Source of the DNA: an uncultured Lachnospira sp. | Lineage (GTDB): Bacteria; Bacillota; Clostridia; Lachnospirales; Lachnospiraceae | Direction: 5' to 3' | Assembly: GCA_910587485.1 (NCBI GenBank) | Contig: CAJUKN010000013.1 | Span: forward strand, 30,440-94,439 | DNA length: 64,000 nucleotides | In this document: positions 8,754-18,707 of the stretch, piece after piece | Numbering within the stretch: position 1 is the stretch's first letter | Layout of the letters: every line of letters begins with the position of its first letter | Notes under the pieces: generated by a model | Seen by the model: only the letters and a program-made list of their open reading frames with translations | Databases searched by the model: none | What the model was told of the DNA's origin: nothing | Program-made: the position numbers and the translations under genes

Positions 8754-9644
8754 ATGGCGATTTTTACTGGAGCGGGAGTAGCTATTATCACACCAATGAA
8801 AGCAGATGGACAGATTGATTATGACAAGATGGGTGAGTTGTTGGATTATCAGATTAATCATTCAACCGATGCCATTATTGTATGTGGAACAACAGGTGAA
8901 GCCTCAACGATGACGCATGAGGAACATATTGAGACAATACAATTTACAGTGGATTATGTAAAGAAAAGAGTGCCAGTTGTTGCTGGAACAGGCTCAAATT
9001 GCACACAGACAGCAGTCTATTTGTCACAAGAGGCACAGAAAGCAGGAGCCGATGCCTGTCTTGTTGTTACACCATATTATAATAAGGCTACACAGAGTGG
9101 ATTGATAGCACACTATACACAGATAGCAAAATCCATTGATTTGCCTATTATTATGTACAATGTGCCTTCAAGAACAGGATGCAATATTCAGCCTGAAACA
9201 GCCGTTCAATTAGCAAAAGAAGTAGATAACATTATTGGTATAAAAGCGGCAACAGGAAATATGGCACAGGAAGTAAAAACAATGATGTTAGCAGAAGGGT
9301 GTCTTGATATGTATTCAGGTGAGGACGGATTGATTGTACCGCTTATGTCGATTGGTGCAAAAGGTGTTATATCGGTACTTTCTAATATAGCGCCACAGCA
9401 AACACATGATATCTGTGCAAAATTTATGGCAGGAGATATAGAAGGCAGTGCAAAAATGCAGTTTGAAGCTTTAAATCTTGTTGATGCGCTATTTTGTGAG
9501 GTGAATCCAATTCCTGTAAAACATGCCTTAAATTTGATGGGAATGGAAGTCGGACCGCTTAGAATGCCTCTTTCACCAATGGAAGCACCAAATTTGGAAC
9601 GATTAAAACATGCGATGATAGAATATGGCATTGATATTAAATAA
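8754..9644 (+). CDS. dapA: 4-hydroxy-tetrahydrodipicolinate synthase
   Basis: Condenses pyruvate with aspartate semialdehyde in the diaminopimelate/lysine pathway. The 296-residue class I aldolase barrel shows GTTGEASTMTHEEH near residue 45, YNVPSRTGC around 134 and the Schiff-base lysine in IIGIKAATGNM. The ATG at 8754 is chosen over an upstream in-frame ATG at 8727 because GAAGGA precedes it and the protein then starts like known DapA proteins (MAIFTGAGVAIITPM). It is controlled by the lysine riboswitch and followed by dapB after 272 bp. Confidence 0.96.
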   Translation: MAIFTGAGVAIITPMKADGQIDYDKMGELLDYQINHSTDAIIVCGTTGEASTMTHEEHIETIQFTVDYVKKRVPVVAGTGSNCTQTAVYLSQEAQKAGADACLVVTPYYNKATQSGLIAHYTQIAKSIDLPIIMYNVPSRTGCNIQPETAVQLAKEVDNIIGIKAATGNMAQEVKTMMLAEGCLDMYSGEDGLIVPLMSIGAKGVISVLSNIAPQQTHDICAKFMAGDIEGSAKMQFEALNLVDALFCEVNPIPVKHALNLMGMEVGPLRMPLSPMEAPNLERLKHAMIEYGIDIK

Positions 9645-9916
9645 TATAATTAAAGGACAATACTATTATTAATAATATAATTATTATAATATAAATATGA
9701 TTAGTAAAGATAAGATGATAAGCAGGCAATCATGAAAATTATTTAGAATGATTGAATATTAAAAGAAAGTCATAGGATAAATTTGTTATATAAATTTATA
9801 AAAATGGTTTGTAGCTCTTTGTGCTTAAATTGAGAATGTATAATTTAGCGGCAAATTTGTTATGCAGATTTGTAAGAGTTGCCTATAAGTTTTTGTGACC
9901 TGCGGAATAGGAGTAA

Positions 9917-10675
9917 ATGTTGATAAATATAATTATGCATGGCTGTAATGGTCATATGGGGAAAGTGATAACTGATTTAGTTGCAAAAGATGAAGAATGT
10001 CAAATTGTTGCAGGAATTGACCCTTATGATGATGGACATAATGCGTATCCTGTATTTCCATCTATTGATAAGTGTGATGTAAAGGCGGATGTTGTTATTG
10101 ATTTTGCTGCTGCCAGTGCAGTTGATTCCTTGCTTCAATACTGTGTTGATAAACAGATGCCTGTAGTTGTATGTACAACAGGATTAAGTAAAGAGCAAGT
10201 TGATAAGGTACGCGATGCGGCTTGTAAAGTGGCTGTATTAAAGTCTGCCAATATGTCACTTGGAATTAATACATTATTTAAGCTGCTTAAAGAGGCAACC
10301 AAAGTATTAGCACCTGCAGGATTTGATATTGAAATTGTTGAAAAACATCATAATCAAAAGCTGGATGCGCCAAGTGGAACGGCTCTTGCATTGGCAGATT
10401 CCATAAAAGAAGTATTGGGTGACGAATATTTTTATCAGTATGACCGAAGCAGTGTAAGACAAAAGAGAGATAAGAAAGAGATAGGAATCAGTGCTGTTCG
10501 TGGTGGCACGATTGTTGGCGTACATGATGTTATCTTTGCTGGTGAAGATGAAGTGATTGAATTTACACACACAGCATATTCAAAATCTGTATTTGCAAAA
10601 GGAGCGATTGAAGCTGCTAAATTTCTTGCAGGAAAACCAGCAGGAATGTTTGATATGGCTGATGTGATTGGTTGA
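9917..10675 (+). CDS. dapB: 4-hydroxy-tetrahydrodipicolinate reductase
   Basis: Reduces the DapA product with NAD(P)H. The 252-residue protein has an N-terminal Rossmann motif (HGCNGHMGKVI) and the DapB signature EIVEKHHNQKLDAPSGTALA with the catalytic histidine pair and Lys. Length matches the family. It follows dapA after 272 bp of AT-rich non-coding DNA with no clear terminator, so it is probably on the same riboswitch-controlled transcript, though a separate promoter cannot be excluded. AGGAG lies only 3 nt before the ATG, a short spacing. Confidence 0.95.
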   Translation: MLINIIMHGCNGHMGKVITDLVAKDEECQIVAGIDPYDDGHNAYPVFPSIDKCDVKADVVIDFAAASAVDSLLQYCVDKQMPVVVCTTGLSKEQVDKVRDAACKVAVLKSANMSLGINTLFKLLKEATKVLAPAGFDIEIVEKHHNQKLDAPSGTALALADSIKEVLGDEYFYQYDRSSVRQKRDKKEIGISAVRGGTIVGVHDVIFAGEDEVIEFTHTAYSKSVFAKGAIEAAKFLAGKPAGMFDMADVIG

Positions 10676-10732
10676 AAGGTGATTTTTTAGGTATAAATTA
10701 GTGTTGTAGACAAATATGTTTAGTTGATGACT

Positions 10733-10759
10733 ATCCCATAGAAATACTATCTATGGGAT
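10733..10759. terminator. Bidirectional terminator between dapB and the GNAT gene
   Basis: A perfect 10-bp stem (ATCCCATAGA / TCTATGGGAT) with a 7-nt loop lies between two convergent genes. Flanking T and A richness is modest, but the position fits transcription termination from both sides. Confidence 0.7.
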
Positions 10760-10776
10760 TTGTTCATAGATTGCAA

Positions 10777-11610
10777 TTATTTATTTTGTGTATAAATAAC
10801 ATTTAGATAATAATAATTAACCTGCTCACATACAGAAAAACCACAATTTTTATAAAGTTGAAATGCGGCGGGATTGGTGCTGGAAACATGTAAGATTAAT
10901 GGGGGTTGTTTGCATTCAAAATGAAAATAATCCTGTATTAAATTTTGTATAAGACAGGTACCAATTTTTTTGCCGCGTTTATCACTGTCTACATACACAC
11001 TTGATATACAAGTATAGGATTGGAAATAATCTAATTCACATACAGCTACAGGCGAAGAAAAGTTCTTATAAAATAACATATAACAGCTTTTATCTGAATT
11101 AAAATAACATTGGTAGTCTTTTTTTATATTGTTTGGTAGTGATTTGTCTTTAGTAATCAGTTTTTGATTTTCTTGGTTTAATTCATTTATATCTTTTAAT
11201 ATCATTAAATAATCACATGAATGAAATGCAAGATGATGTTTTTTGGCATTTTTTTCATTTACAGCGCATATAAATTGTATCAAAACAGAAGTCTTATTTT
11301 TTTCATTAAATTGTATGAACATATCTTCTATAATAATATAAAGTTTTGATAATAAATTAGAAAATATTTTTTTATGCCTGTAGTTGGGGTGAACCATTGC
11401 AGTAATTTCAACATAACATATTTGCTGCTCATCGGTGACAGATAAATCTGGTGTAATACAAGAAATAAAGCCAATTAGCATTGTATCAAAGTATGCGGCA
11501 ATATAGGTTATATAAGAAGCGTCGTCCTCATCAAAGTAAGCTTCATAATGATTGCAAGAGTTACTTAATTGTCTAAAATCAGATGGATTACAATAATTTG
11601 TATATTTCAT
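10777..11610 (-). CDS. GNAT-family N-acetyltransferase
   Basis: A 277-residue protein with two GNAT-like halves. The N-terminal half has EITAMVHPNYRHKKIFSNLL (acetyl-CoA pyrophosphate loop region), and the C-terminal half (about 185-270) has ISSVYVDSDKRGKKIGTCLI followed by VSSTNPAAFQLYKNCGF, a canonical GNAT motif A and B. The C-terminal half is the likely active domain. The start at 11610 follows GGAGC; an upstream TTG at 11622 would include the ribosome-binding site. The acceptor substrate is unknown. Convergent with dapB, divergent from degV. Confidence 0.85.
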   Translation of the reverse strand: MKYTNYCNPSDFRQLSNSCNHYEAYFDEDDASYITYIAAYFDTMLIGFISCITPDLSVTDEQQICYVEITAMVHPNYRHKKIFSNLLSKLYIIIEDMFIQFNEKNKTSVLIQFICAVNEKNAKKHHLAFHSCDYLMILKDINELNQENQKLITKDKSLPNNIKKDYQCYFNSDKSCYMLFYKNFSSPVAVCELDYFQSYTCISSVYVDSDKRGKKIGTCLIQNLIQDYFHFECKQPPLILHVSSTNPAAFQLYKNCGFSVCEQVNYYYLNVIYTQNK

Positions 11611-11782
11611 GGGAAGCTCCAAATTTGGTTGCGGTATTTATGGTAATAATGTATAATAGCCACCATAAAGCTAAAATGATTTTATATGAAATAATGTTCA
11701 ATAGCAATATAAAATAAAGAACATAGCTTAAAAAATTTAAAATAGGAGTTTCTAAAAAAATAAATTATAGTATGGAGGTCAT

Positions 11783-12655
11783 ATGAGTAAAACAGCAATA
11801 TTAACAGATAGTAACAGTGGAATTACACAATTAATGGGCAAGGAATTGGGCGTTTCTGTCTTACCAATGCCTTTTTTTATTAATGGCACACAATTTTATG
11901 AAGATATTGATTTGACACAAGAAGAATTTTATCAAAGGTTAAAAGAAGATGCAGATATATCAACATCACAACCATCTATTGGAGAAATGCAAGAACGATT
12001 TGAATTATTGTTAAAAGATTATGATGAGATTGTATTTATACCAATGTCTAGTGGGTTAAGTAGTACATGTCAGACTGCTGCTATGTTGTCAGAGGATTAT
12101 AATGGTAAAGTTTATGTGGTAAATAATCAGCGTATTTCGATAACACAAAGACAATCCGTTCTCGATGCAAAAGCATTGGCAGAAAAAGGCTGCAATGCAA
12201 AAGAAATTAAAGATATTCTTGAACGAGATAAATTTCAGTCTAGTATATATATTACATTGGACACATTAAAATATTTGAAAAAGGGCGGCAGAATTACGCC
12301 AGCGGCAGCAGCGATTGGAACGATGTTAAAATTAAATCCCGTTTTGCAAATTCAAGGAGAAAAACTTGATGCATTTGCAAAGACAAGAGGAAAAGCATCT
12401 GCCAAAAAGATTATGTTAAAGGCGATGGAAGATGATTTGAATAACCGATTTAAAGAAGCCTATAAAGAAAATAGAGTGCATATCGCTGCAGCATATTCAG
12501 GTAATCCAGAAGAAGCACAGGAATGGGCAGCAATGGTAAAAGAACAATATCCACAGTTGGATTTTAATATGGACCCATTATCATTAAGCGTGGCTTGTCA
12601 TATTGGACATGGAGCGCTTGCTATTGCATGTTCTGTTTATTTGCCAGAACTATAA
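11783..12655 (+). CDS. DegV-family fatty-acid-binding protein
   Basis: A 290-residue DegV/FakB-type protein. The N-terminal AILTDSNSGITQLMGKELGVSVLP, the TSQPSIGEM loop that holds the carboxylate end of a fatty acid, and the IPMSSGLSSTCQTA motif are all present. In related bacteria such proteins hand fatty acids to the FakA kinase, but no fakA is nearby, so the partner is elsewhere or the role differs. GGAGG precedes the ATG at good spacing. The gene is monocistronic, ended by the hairpin at 12732. Confidence 0.9.
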   Translation: MSKTAILTDSNSGITQLMGKELGVSVLPMPFFINGTQFYEDIDLTQEEFYQRLKEDADISTSQPSIGEMQERFELLLKDYDEIVFIPMSSGLSSTCQTAAMLSEDYNGKVYVVNNQRISITQRQSVLDAKALAEKGCNAKEIKDILERDKFQSSIYITLDTLKYLKKGGRITPAAAAIGTMLKLNPVLQIQGEKLDAFAKTRGKASAKKIMLKAMEDDLNNRFKEAYKENRVHIAAAYSGNPEEAQEWAAMVKEQYPQLDFNMDPLSLSVACHIGHGALAIACSVYLPEL

Positions 12656-12731
12656 TAAAATAACGATAGCAATATGGTATTAGTAAGCTGCTATTGATTT
12701 ATATTAAAAAATATAATAAAATTGTAATACG

Positions 12732-12773
12732 AAAGTTCGTTGTGCAAACATTTTGTTTGTAAAGCGAACTTTT
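12732..12773 (+). terminator. Intrinsic terminator after degV
   Basis: AAAGTTCG (12732-12739) pairs perfectly with CGAACTTT (12765-12772), and CAAAC/GTTTG extend it internally around an ATTTT loop. The AT-rich run TTTTATATAAAT follows. Confidence 0.8.
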
Positions 12774-12847
12774 ATATAAATAACGAAAATTTTTTAAAAA
12801 TAACAAAATATTAATTGCTCCAAATTAGTGCAGGAGGTAAAAAGTAT

Positions 12848-14623
12848 ATGCTGTCAAGACAGGAAATAAAACCAGAAGATAAATGGCGTATTGAAGATAT
12901 ATATGCTAGCGATACATTATGGGAAGAAGATTATAAAAAGTTTTTGAGCGAGTGTGAAAAAACTTGTCAATATAAAGGGAGTATTGGCAAGAGTGCAGAT
13001 AATTTAGCTTTCGTTTTATATGAACAAGATAAGGCAGATTTTTTGGCAGAAAAAATTTACGTCTACGCATTTATGAGATATTATGAAGATACAACAAATC
13101 TTTTATATCAGTCAATGTCTGGTAAGGCACAGATGGCAGTCACAAAATTGGCAGAAAAATATTCCTTTGTAGAGCCTGAAATTTTGGCAATAGATGATAA
13201 TATTATAAAGCAATATCTTGATGAAGACATAGTAAAACCGTATAGACGATATATAGAGGATATATTGGCAGGTAAACAGCATATATTGTCAGACAAAGAA
13301 GAAAAATTGCTTGCTGCGGTGCAGAGAATGGCTGATGCGCCAAGCAAAATTTTTTCAAAGTTTAATAATGCAGATATTTGTTTTGGATATATAACAAATG
13401 AAAATGGCGAAGATGTAGAATTGACACATGGCAAATACAGCACGTTTATGGAAAGTCGTGACAGGCGAGTGCGCAAATCGGCTTTTGAGACCTTATATAG
13501 ACCATATAGCAGCCATATTCATACTCTTGCGGAGATTTACTATGGTGATGTGAAAAGAGCCATTTTTTATGCAAATGCAAGAAACTATACAAGTACGTTA
13601 GAAATGTATTTGACACAATCCTTTATTCCTGTTTGTGTTTATGATAATCTTCTTTTAACGGTCAATGATAATCTGGATAAAATGTATGATTATGTAGCAT
13701 TAAGGAAGCGTGAGCTTGGTGTGGATGAACTGCATTTTTATGATATTTATGCTCCAATGGTTTCAGACTATACAATGAAAGTGGATTATAAGCAGGCAAA
13801 AGAAATGGTTATACAAGCGTTGCAGCCTCTTGGTGAATCGTATGTTACAACAGTTTGTGAAGGTTTTGACAATGGTTGGGTTGATGTATATGAAAATGCT
13901 GGCAAGCGCAATGGAGCTTTTTCTTGGGGTGTATATGGCACACATCCATATGTATTTTTAAATTATAATAATACGCTAAATGATGTATTTACAGTAATTC
14001 ACGAGATGGGGCATGCCATGCACACCTATTATTCCAATCAAACACAGCCTCATATCTATTCAGGATATAAGATATTTGTGGCAGAAGTGGCTTCAACATG
14101 CAATGAGACTTTTCTTATTCACTATTTATTAAAATACTGCAACGATGAAAAACAGCGCAAATATTTGATAAACCGTTATTTAGAGCAGTTTAAAGGAACA
14201 CTTTATAGGCAGACTATGTTTGCTGAGTTTGAAAAGAATGCTCACAGCATGGCTGAACAAGGAGAAGTGCTTTGTGCAGAGAATCTATGCAGCTTATATA
14301 AAGACTTAAATGCAAAGTATTTTGGTTCTAATATGGTTATTGATAAAGAAATTACATATGAGTGGGCAAGGATTCCGCATTTTTATACACCATTTTATGT
14401 CTATCAGTATGCGACAGGTTTTTCGGCTGCCATTTCCATTGCGACAAGGATTTTAGATGGAGACAAACAAACATTGTCTGGTTATATGAAATTCTTAAAC
14501 AGTGGTGGTAGTATGCATCCGATTGATTTGTTGAAATTGTGTGGTGTAGATATGGAACAACCATATGTAGTAGAAGATGCATTACAAGAATTTGGCAAAT
14601 ATTTAAATTTGTTTAATAAATGA
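12848..14623 (+). CDS. pepF: Oligoendopeptidase F (M3 metallopeptidase)
   Basis: A 591-residue cytoplasmic zinc peptidase that cleaves short peptides. The zinc motif HEMGH begins at residue 385 with the third ligand Glu in the downstream EVASTCNE motif, both intact. The N-terminal PEDKWRIEDIYAS is the typical PepF beginning. The start at 12848 is set by GGAGGT a few bases upstream; a longer frame begins at 12815 but would contain that site. It ends before a large intergenic region with long fold-back elements. Confidence 0.94.
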   Translation: MLSRQEIKPEDKWRIEDIYASDTLWEEDYKKFLSECEKTCQYKGSIGKSADNLAFVLYEQDKADFLAEKIYVYAFMRYYEDTTNLLYQSMSGKAQMAVTKLAEKYSFVEPEILAIDDNIIKQYLDEDIVKPYRRYIEDILAGKQHILSDKEEKLLAAVQRMADAPSKIFSKFNNADICFGYITNENGEDVELTHGKYSTFMESRDRRVRKSAFETLYRPYSSHIHTLAEIYYGDVKRAIFYANARNYTSTLEMYLTQSFIPVCVYDNLLLTVNDNLDKMYDYVALRKRELGVDELHFYDIYAPMVSDYTMKVDYKQAKEMVIQALQPLGESYVTTVCEGFDNGWVDVYENAGKRNGAFSWGVYGTHPYVFLNYNNTLNDVFTVIHEMGHAMHTYYSNQTQPHIYSGYKIFVAEVASTCNETFLIHYLLKYCNDEKQRKYLINRYLEQFKGTLYRQTMFAEFEKNAHSMAEQGEVLCAENLCSLYKDLNAKYFGSNMVIDKEITYEWARIPHFYTPFYVYQYATGFSAAISIATRILDGDKQTLSGYMKFLNSGGSMHPIDLLKLCGVDMEQPYVVEDALQEFGKYLNLFNK

Positions 14624-14725
14624 TAAATATGAGGTTGCTGCATAAAGCAAAAAATATATAAGATGTAGTATAGCTTAAAGAATAACTGTATCTTGTATTA
14701 TAGAGTGCGTTTTGCTGCAAATATT

Positions 14726-14823
14726 GGGACTTTCGCACAAAAGACTAAAGATACAAGATATCGTTTAATCGTACATTATATTTTACAATAGCTTGCGTCT
14801 GATTTCCTTAATGTGATAGTCCC
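14726..14823. repeat. Fold-back element between convergent genes
   Basis: GGGACTTTCGCAC at the left end and GTGATAGTCCC at the right end form an imperfect inverted repeat enclosing about 75 bp. A second partial hairpin lies just upstream (14650-14720; TATAAGATGTAG against CTGTATCTTGTA). End sequences resemble the 4665 and 22862 elements. It lies between pepF and the convergent anchored protein and may act as a terminator. Confidence 0.4.
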
Positions 14824-14863
14824 ATATTTAATATTAAAGATAAAATCCCTCATTTTCACATAT

Positions 14864-15328
14864 TTATTTTTTTGTTTCTGTATGTACTTGTGCTTTTTCA
14901 AGGCAGGAGTTAATTCCATTTAACAGTACGCTTGTTGTATATTTTACATCAGAGGAATAGTGTATATTATCGGTTGAGCCATTTTCACATACATTTTTTG
15001 CAAGCTCATTAAAATTATCAGAAAGCATTGGATACATAGTTGTTACAGCCTCTGAGAGATTGAGCATTTCAATATCATTAATATTGTTGGCATCCAATGT
15101 AACTTTTATATCAAGCTGATTTCCATCAAGCATAATGGACGATGTATAAACACCGGGCGTATATATATGGTCAGAAGTCGTGCTTTGTGCTTTTTGTGTA
15201 TCCATTTCTTGTGTCTTATTACCTTGAAATCCCATAAAAACAGCAATAGAAATAATTAACAATAAGATAATAACGGCTGCTATCAGAACAATTTTAGGGA
15301 TAACAATAATTTTTGTCTTTGAACTCAT
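14864..15328 (-). CDS. Membrane-anchored FMN_bind-like small protein
   Basis: A 154-residue protein with one N-terminal transmembrane helix (about 12-35) and an extracellular domain. From DHIYTPGVYTSSIMLDGNQLDIKVTLD to KYTTSVLLNGINSCLEKAQ it resembles FMN-binding domains, which have a G-x-Y start and a final helix after a T-S pair. The canonical flavinylation motif SGATS is not present, so covalent FMN binding is doubtful. The ATG at 15328 is chosen because GGAGA lies 7 nt upstream. It is divergent from addB. Confidence 0.55.
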   Translation of the reverse strand: MSSKTKIIVIPKIVLIAAVIILLLIISIAVFMGFQGNKTQEMDTQKAQSTTSDHIYTPGVYTSSIMLDGNQLDIKVTLDANNINDIEMLNLSEAVTTMYPMLSDNFNELAKNVCENGSTDNIHYSSDVKYTTSVLLNGINSCLEKAQVHTETKK

Positions 15329-15401
15329 ATGCAAATCTCCTTTTTTTTGCTACTATATATTTATGCGTTTGGTATATAGAATATTCATTGCAGGAGGGTA
15401 T

Positions 15402-18400
15402 ATGGGATTAAAAATTATAGCAGGTAGTTCAGGAGTTGGCAAATCAACATTTGCATATCAGAAAATTATTGAGAAGTCGATTCAGAATCCTGAGCGAAAT
15501 TATATTATAGTAGTGCCTGAACAATATACAATGGCAACGCAGAAAAAATTAGTGTATATGCATCCAAATAAAGGTATTTTAAATATTGATGTCGTCAGTT
15601 TTGAGCGTCTTGCCTATAAGGTATTTGAGGAAGTTGGCGGACAAAATCGTCCTGTATTGGACGATACAGGAAAAAATTTGATTGTAAGAAAAGTACTAGA
15701 AGAGCATAAAAAAAGTTTGCATTATTTTGGAAGTAGTATTAATAAAACAGGTTTTGTATCGGAATTAAAATCCGTTATATCAGAGCTTCTTCAATATAAC
15801 ATCAGTGTTGACAATATTGGAGAAATTGCAGTAAAATCAGCGGATAATCAGCTTTTAACTGCAAAATTGCAGGATTTAAATATTATATATCGTTCTTTTA
15901 TGGATTATTTATCCAATAATTATATTACATCAGAAGAAATATTAGATGTATTGTGTCAAGTGATTGACAGGTCGTCTATTATTAAAAAAAGTGAAATTGT
16001 GTTTGATGGATTTACTGGATTTACCCCCATACAATATAATCTTATGCAGTTGTTATTGCAGTTATGTTATCAAATTACAGTGACGGTAACGATTGATGCA
16101 AAAGAAAAACTCAATGTAATGGAGGGAATGCACAATCTTTTTTTTATGAGCAAAGAGATGGTGCAAAAGTTATATCGCCTATGTGATGAGGAGCATATTG
16201 ATATTTTAGAGCCTGTTCTTATGGATAAAAATATCAATCCTCGTTTTCAAAATAATAGATTATCATTTCTTGAAAAAAATTTGTTTCGATATAATAAAAT
16301 GTTTTATCATAATAAGGATGACCGTGATGCAATCCATATTTATGAGGCAGCGACACCAAAAGAAGAAGTACAGTTTGCTGTGAGTGAATTATTAAAATTG
16401 ACACGATTTCATGGATACAGGTATAAGGATATTGCGATTGTTTCTGGTGAAATTGAATTGTATGGTTTGTTGGCTGGAAATATATGTAAACAAAATAATA
16501 TTCCAGTGTTTGTTGATAACAAAAAGACGGTTGCTGATAATCCTTTAGTGGAATTTTTAAGGGGAGCGTTGGAAGCCATTGAGAAAAATTATAGTTATGA
16601 AAGTATGCTGCGTTATTTAAGAACAGGTATGACTGGAATTGCAAGAGAAGATGTGGATTTAATTGATAATTATTGTGTTGCAACAGGCGTACGTGGAACG
16701 ATGTGGCATAAAAAATGGACACGAAAGGGAAGGCAAAGAGAAGGATTTCCGCTTGAATATTTAAATGAACTGCGTGTACAGATTATGGCGCCTTTTATAA
16801 CATTGGAAAAAAAGCTGAAAAAGAAAGAGGCATTTGTTGAAGATTATGTTCGAGCAGTCTATGAATTTTTAGTTGATACAAAAGCACAGGAAAAAATTAA
16901 TGATTTTGCAGACTTGCCCGATACAGGCGATGAATATCATCAAATATATGCAAAAATCATTGAATTGTTTGATAAGATAGTGGAATTGTTGGGCAAACAA
17001 AAATTAAGTCTTAGTGAATTTAATCGAATTATTGATTCAGGCATTGCTGAAATTAAAGTAGGATTGATTCCGCCTACGGCGGATTGCGTTGTTGTTGGTG
17101 ATATAGAACGAACAAGATTAGAAGAAATTAAGGTATTATTTTTTCTTGGTGTGAATGAGGGCATTATTCCTAAAAAAAGTGAAAGTAAAGGGGTATTGTC
17201 GGAGGCAGATAGAGATTATCTTGAGGATATACATGTAGAATTGTCGGATAGTTCCCGAAGAAAGGCATTTATACAAAAATTTTATCTGTATCTTGTGCTT
17301 ACAAAGCCATCGGATAAAATCTATATTACATTTTCATCAAAAGGGACAGACGGAAAAGGGGCATTACCTTCTTATCTGTTGCAAAGTATTCGACAAATGT
17401 TTCCAGATATTCCTATGGATACATCAAAAGAATTAAATTCACAGTTTAAATATATAAAAATACCAAAAAGTGATTTGGTTTATAATCCAGATGCATATAT
17501 TCAGATGTTAGGAGAAAGTCTTGCCTTAAAGCTTTATAATGAACGACTTTCTGGCAGTATATCGGCTTTTGAACAGTATTCCTCTTGTCATTTTGCCTAT
17601 TTTCTCTGTCATGGATTAGGCTTGTATGGCAGAGATGAATATACATTTGAAAGCAGTGATTTTGGAACGATTATGCACAGCGTTATTGAAAATGTATGTA
17701 AACGTTTGGAACAAGAAGGAAAACAACTTCAACATCTTAGTGATGAGTCAAGGTTTAGTTATGTACAAGATGTATTATCTCAAATTAGTGACGAATATTC
17801 CGATACCATTTTAAAAGATAGTGGAAGAAATAAATTTATATTAAAAAGAATGGCAAAGCTGGCAGATAGGACACTTTGGGCGATAGGTAAGCAAATTGAC
17901 AGCGGAAAATTTGTACCAGATGAATTTGAATTTTCATTTATGATGGACGAACAAGAAATTGTATTGGATAGTGGTCATGCTAAGATGTGTATTACGGGTA
18001 AGATTGATAGAATTGATATATATGAGGACGATAAAAATGTTTATGTGAGGGTCGTTGATTATAAGACAGGAAACTCAGATTTTAATCTTGCGCAAGTATA
18101 TTATGGATTAAAAATGCAGCTTGTTACATATTTAAGGGCAGCGATGCTGATGGAACAAAAGCGACACCCTGAAAAAAATATTATCCCTGCGGGTGTGTTT
18201 TATTATAATGTCAAAAATCCAATTATAGCGTTTGATAATCAAAGTGAGGAACAGTTAAATAAGGATATCCTTGAAGAATTGATGTTAAAAGGAGCAATTA
18301 ACAAAGAATATAATCTCCCAAAACTGATGGATTCAAGCGATACAAGCAAGTCGCTTGTAGTGCCTGTAAATTTTGATAAGGATGGCAATGTCAAAGAAAA

Positions 18401-18707
18401 AGAAAATACATTGTCAACGGAATCGTTTGATAAATTGCAGCATTATGTTTCTGTCAGTCAGACCAATATTGGAAAAGATATATTAGAGGGAAATAATCGT
18501 ATCAATCCTTATAAAGAAGGTATGCACACATCGTGCGATTACTGTCCATATAATGAAGTGTGTGGATTTTCTCCAAGTTTGGGCGGCAAAGGATTTCGGA
18601 AATTTGCAAATTTAAAACCAGAAGAAATTTGGGAAAAAATTGATGAAAAGTTAAATCAAGAAAAAGATGGGGAGGCAGGCGCAGATGGCAAATCAGTGGA
18701 CAGATAA
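15402..18707 (+). CDS. addB: ATP-dependent helicase/nuclease subunit B
   Basis: Subunit B of AddAB, which resects double-strand breaks for recombination. The N-terminal Walker A GSSGVGKST is intact. The C-terminal nuclease domain has GKIDRIDIY and VVDYKTG, and four iron-sulfur cysteines are visible: one in SSCHFAYFLCHG and three in SCDYCPYNEVC. The start at 15402 follows GGAGGG; the longer frame from 15363 would include it. About 1101 residues, normal for the family. Its end overlaps addA by 23 bp. Confidence 0.96.
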   Translation: MGLKIIAGSSGVGKSTFAYQKIIEKSIQNPERNYIIVVPEQYTMATQKKLVYMHPNKGILNIDVVSFERLAYKVFEEVGGQNRPVLDDTGKNLIVRKVLEEHKKSLHYFGSSINKTGFVSELKSVISELLQYNISVDNIGEIAVKSADNQLLTAKLQDLNIIYRSFMDYLSNNYITSEEILDVLCQVIDRSSIIKKSEIVFDGFTGFTPIQYNLMQLLLQLCYQITVTVTIDAKEKLNVMEGMHNLFFMSKEMVQKLYRLCDEEHIDILEPVLMDKNINPRFQNNRLSFLEKNLFRYNKMFYHNKDDRDAIHIYEAATPKEEVQFAVSELLKLTRFHGYRYKDIAIVSGEIELYGLLAGNICKQNNIPVFVDNKKTVADNPLVEFLRGALEAIEKNYSYESMLRYLRTGMTGIAREDVDLIDNYCVATGVRGTMWHKKWTRKGRQREGFPLEYLNELRVQIMAPFITLEKKLKKKEAFVEDYVRAVYEFLVDTKAQEKINDFADLPDTGDEYHQIYAKIIELFDKIVELLGKQKLSLSEFNRIIDSGIAEIKVGLIPPTADCVVVGDIERTRLEEIKVLFFLGVNEGIIPKKSESKGVLSEADRDYLEDIHVELSDSSRRKAFIQKFYLYLVLTKPSDKIYITFSSKGTDGKGALPSYLLQSIRQMFPDIPMDTSKELNSQFKYIKIPKSDLVYNPDAYIQMLGESLALKLYNERLSGSISAFEQYSSCHFAYFLCHGLGLYGRDEYTFESSDFGTIMHSVIENVCKRLEQEGKQLQHLSDESRFSYVQDVLSQISDEYSDTILKDSGRNKFILKRMAKLADRTLWAIGKQIDSGKFVPDEFEFSFMMDEQEIVLDSGHAKMCITGKIDRIDIYEDDKNVYVRVVDYKTGNSDFNLAQVYYGLKMQLVTYLRAAMLMEQKRHPEKNIIPAGVFYYNVKNPIIAFDNQSEEQLNKDILEELMLKGAINKEYNLPKLMDSSDTSKSLVVPVNFDKDGNVKEKENTLSTESFDKLQHYVSVSQTNIGKDILEGNNRINPYKEGMHTSCDYCPYNEVCGFSPSLGGKGFRKFANLKPEEIWEKIDEKLNQEKDGEAGADGKSVDR

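Noticed and set aside
9206..9631. 141-residue antisense open frame inside dapA
   Set aside because: Mirror of dapA codon structure; no motif and no start signal.
16234..16722. 162-residue antisense open frame inside addB
   Set aside because: A shadow of the strongly supported addB gene on the other strand, rich in H/Y/Q and without a ribosome-binding site.
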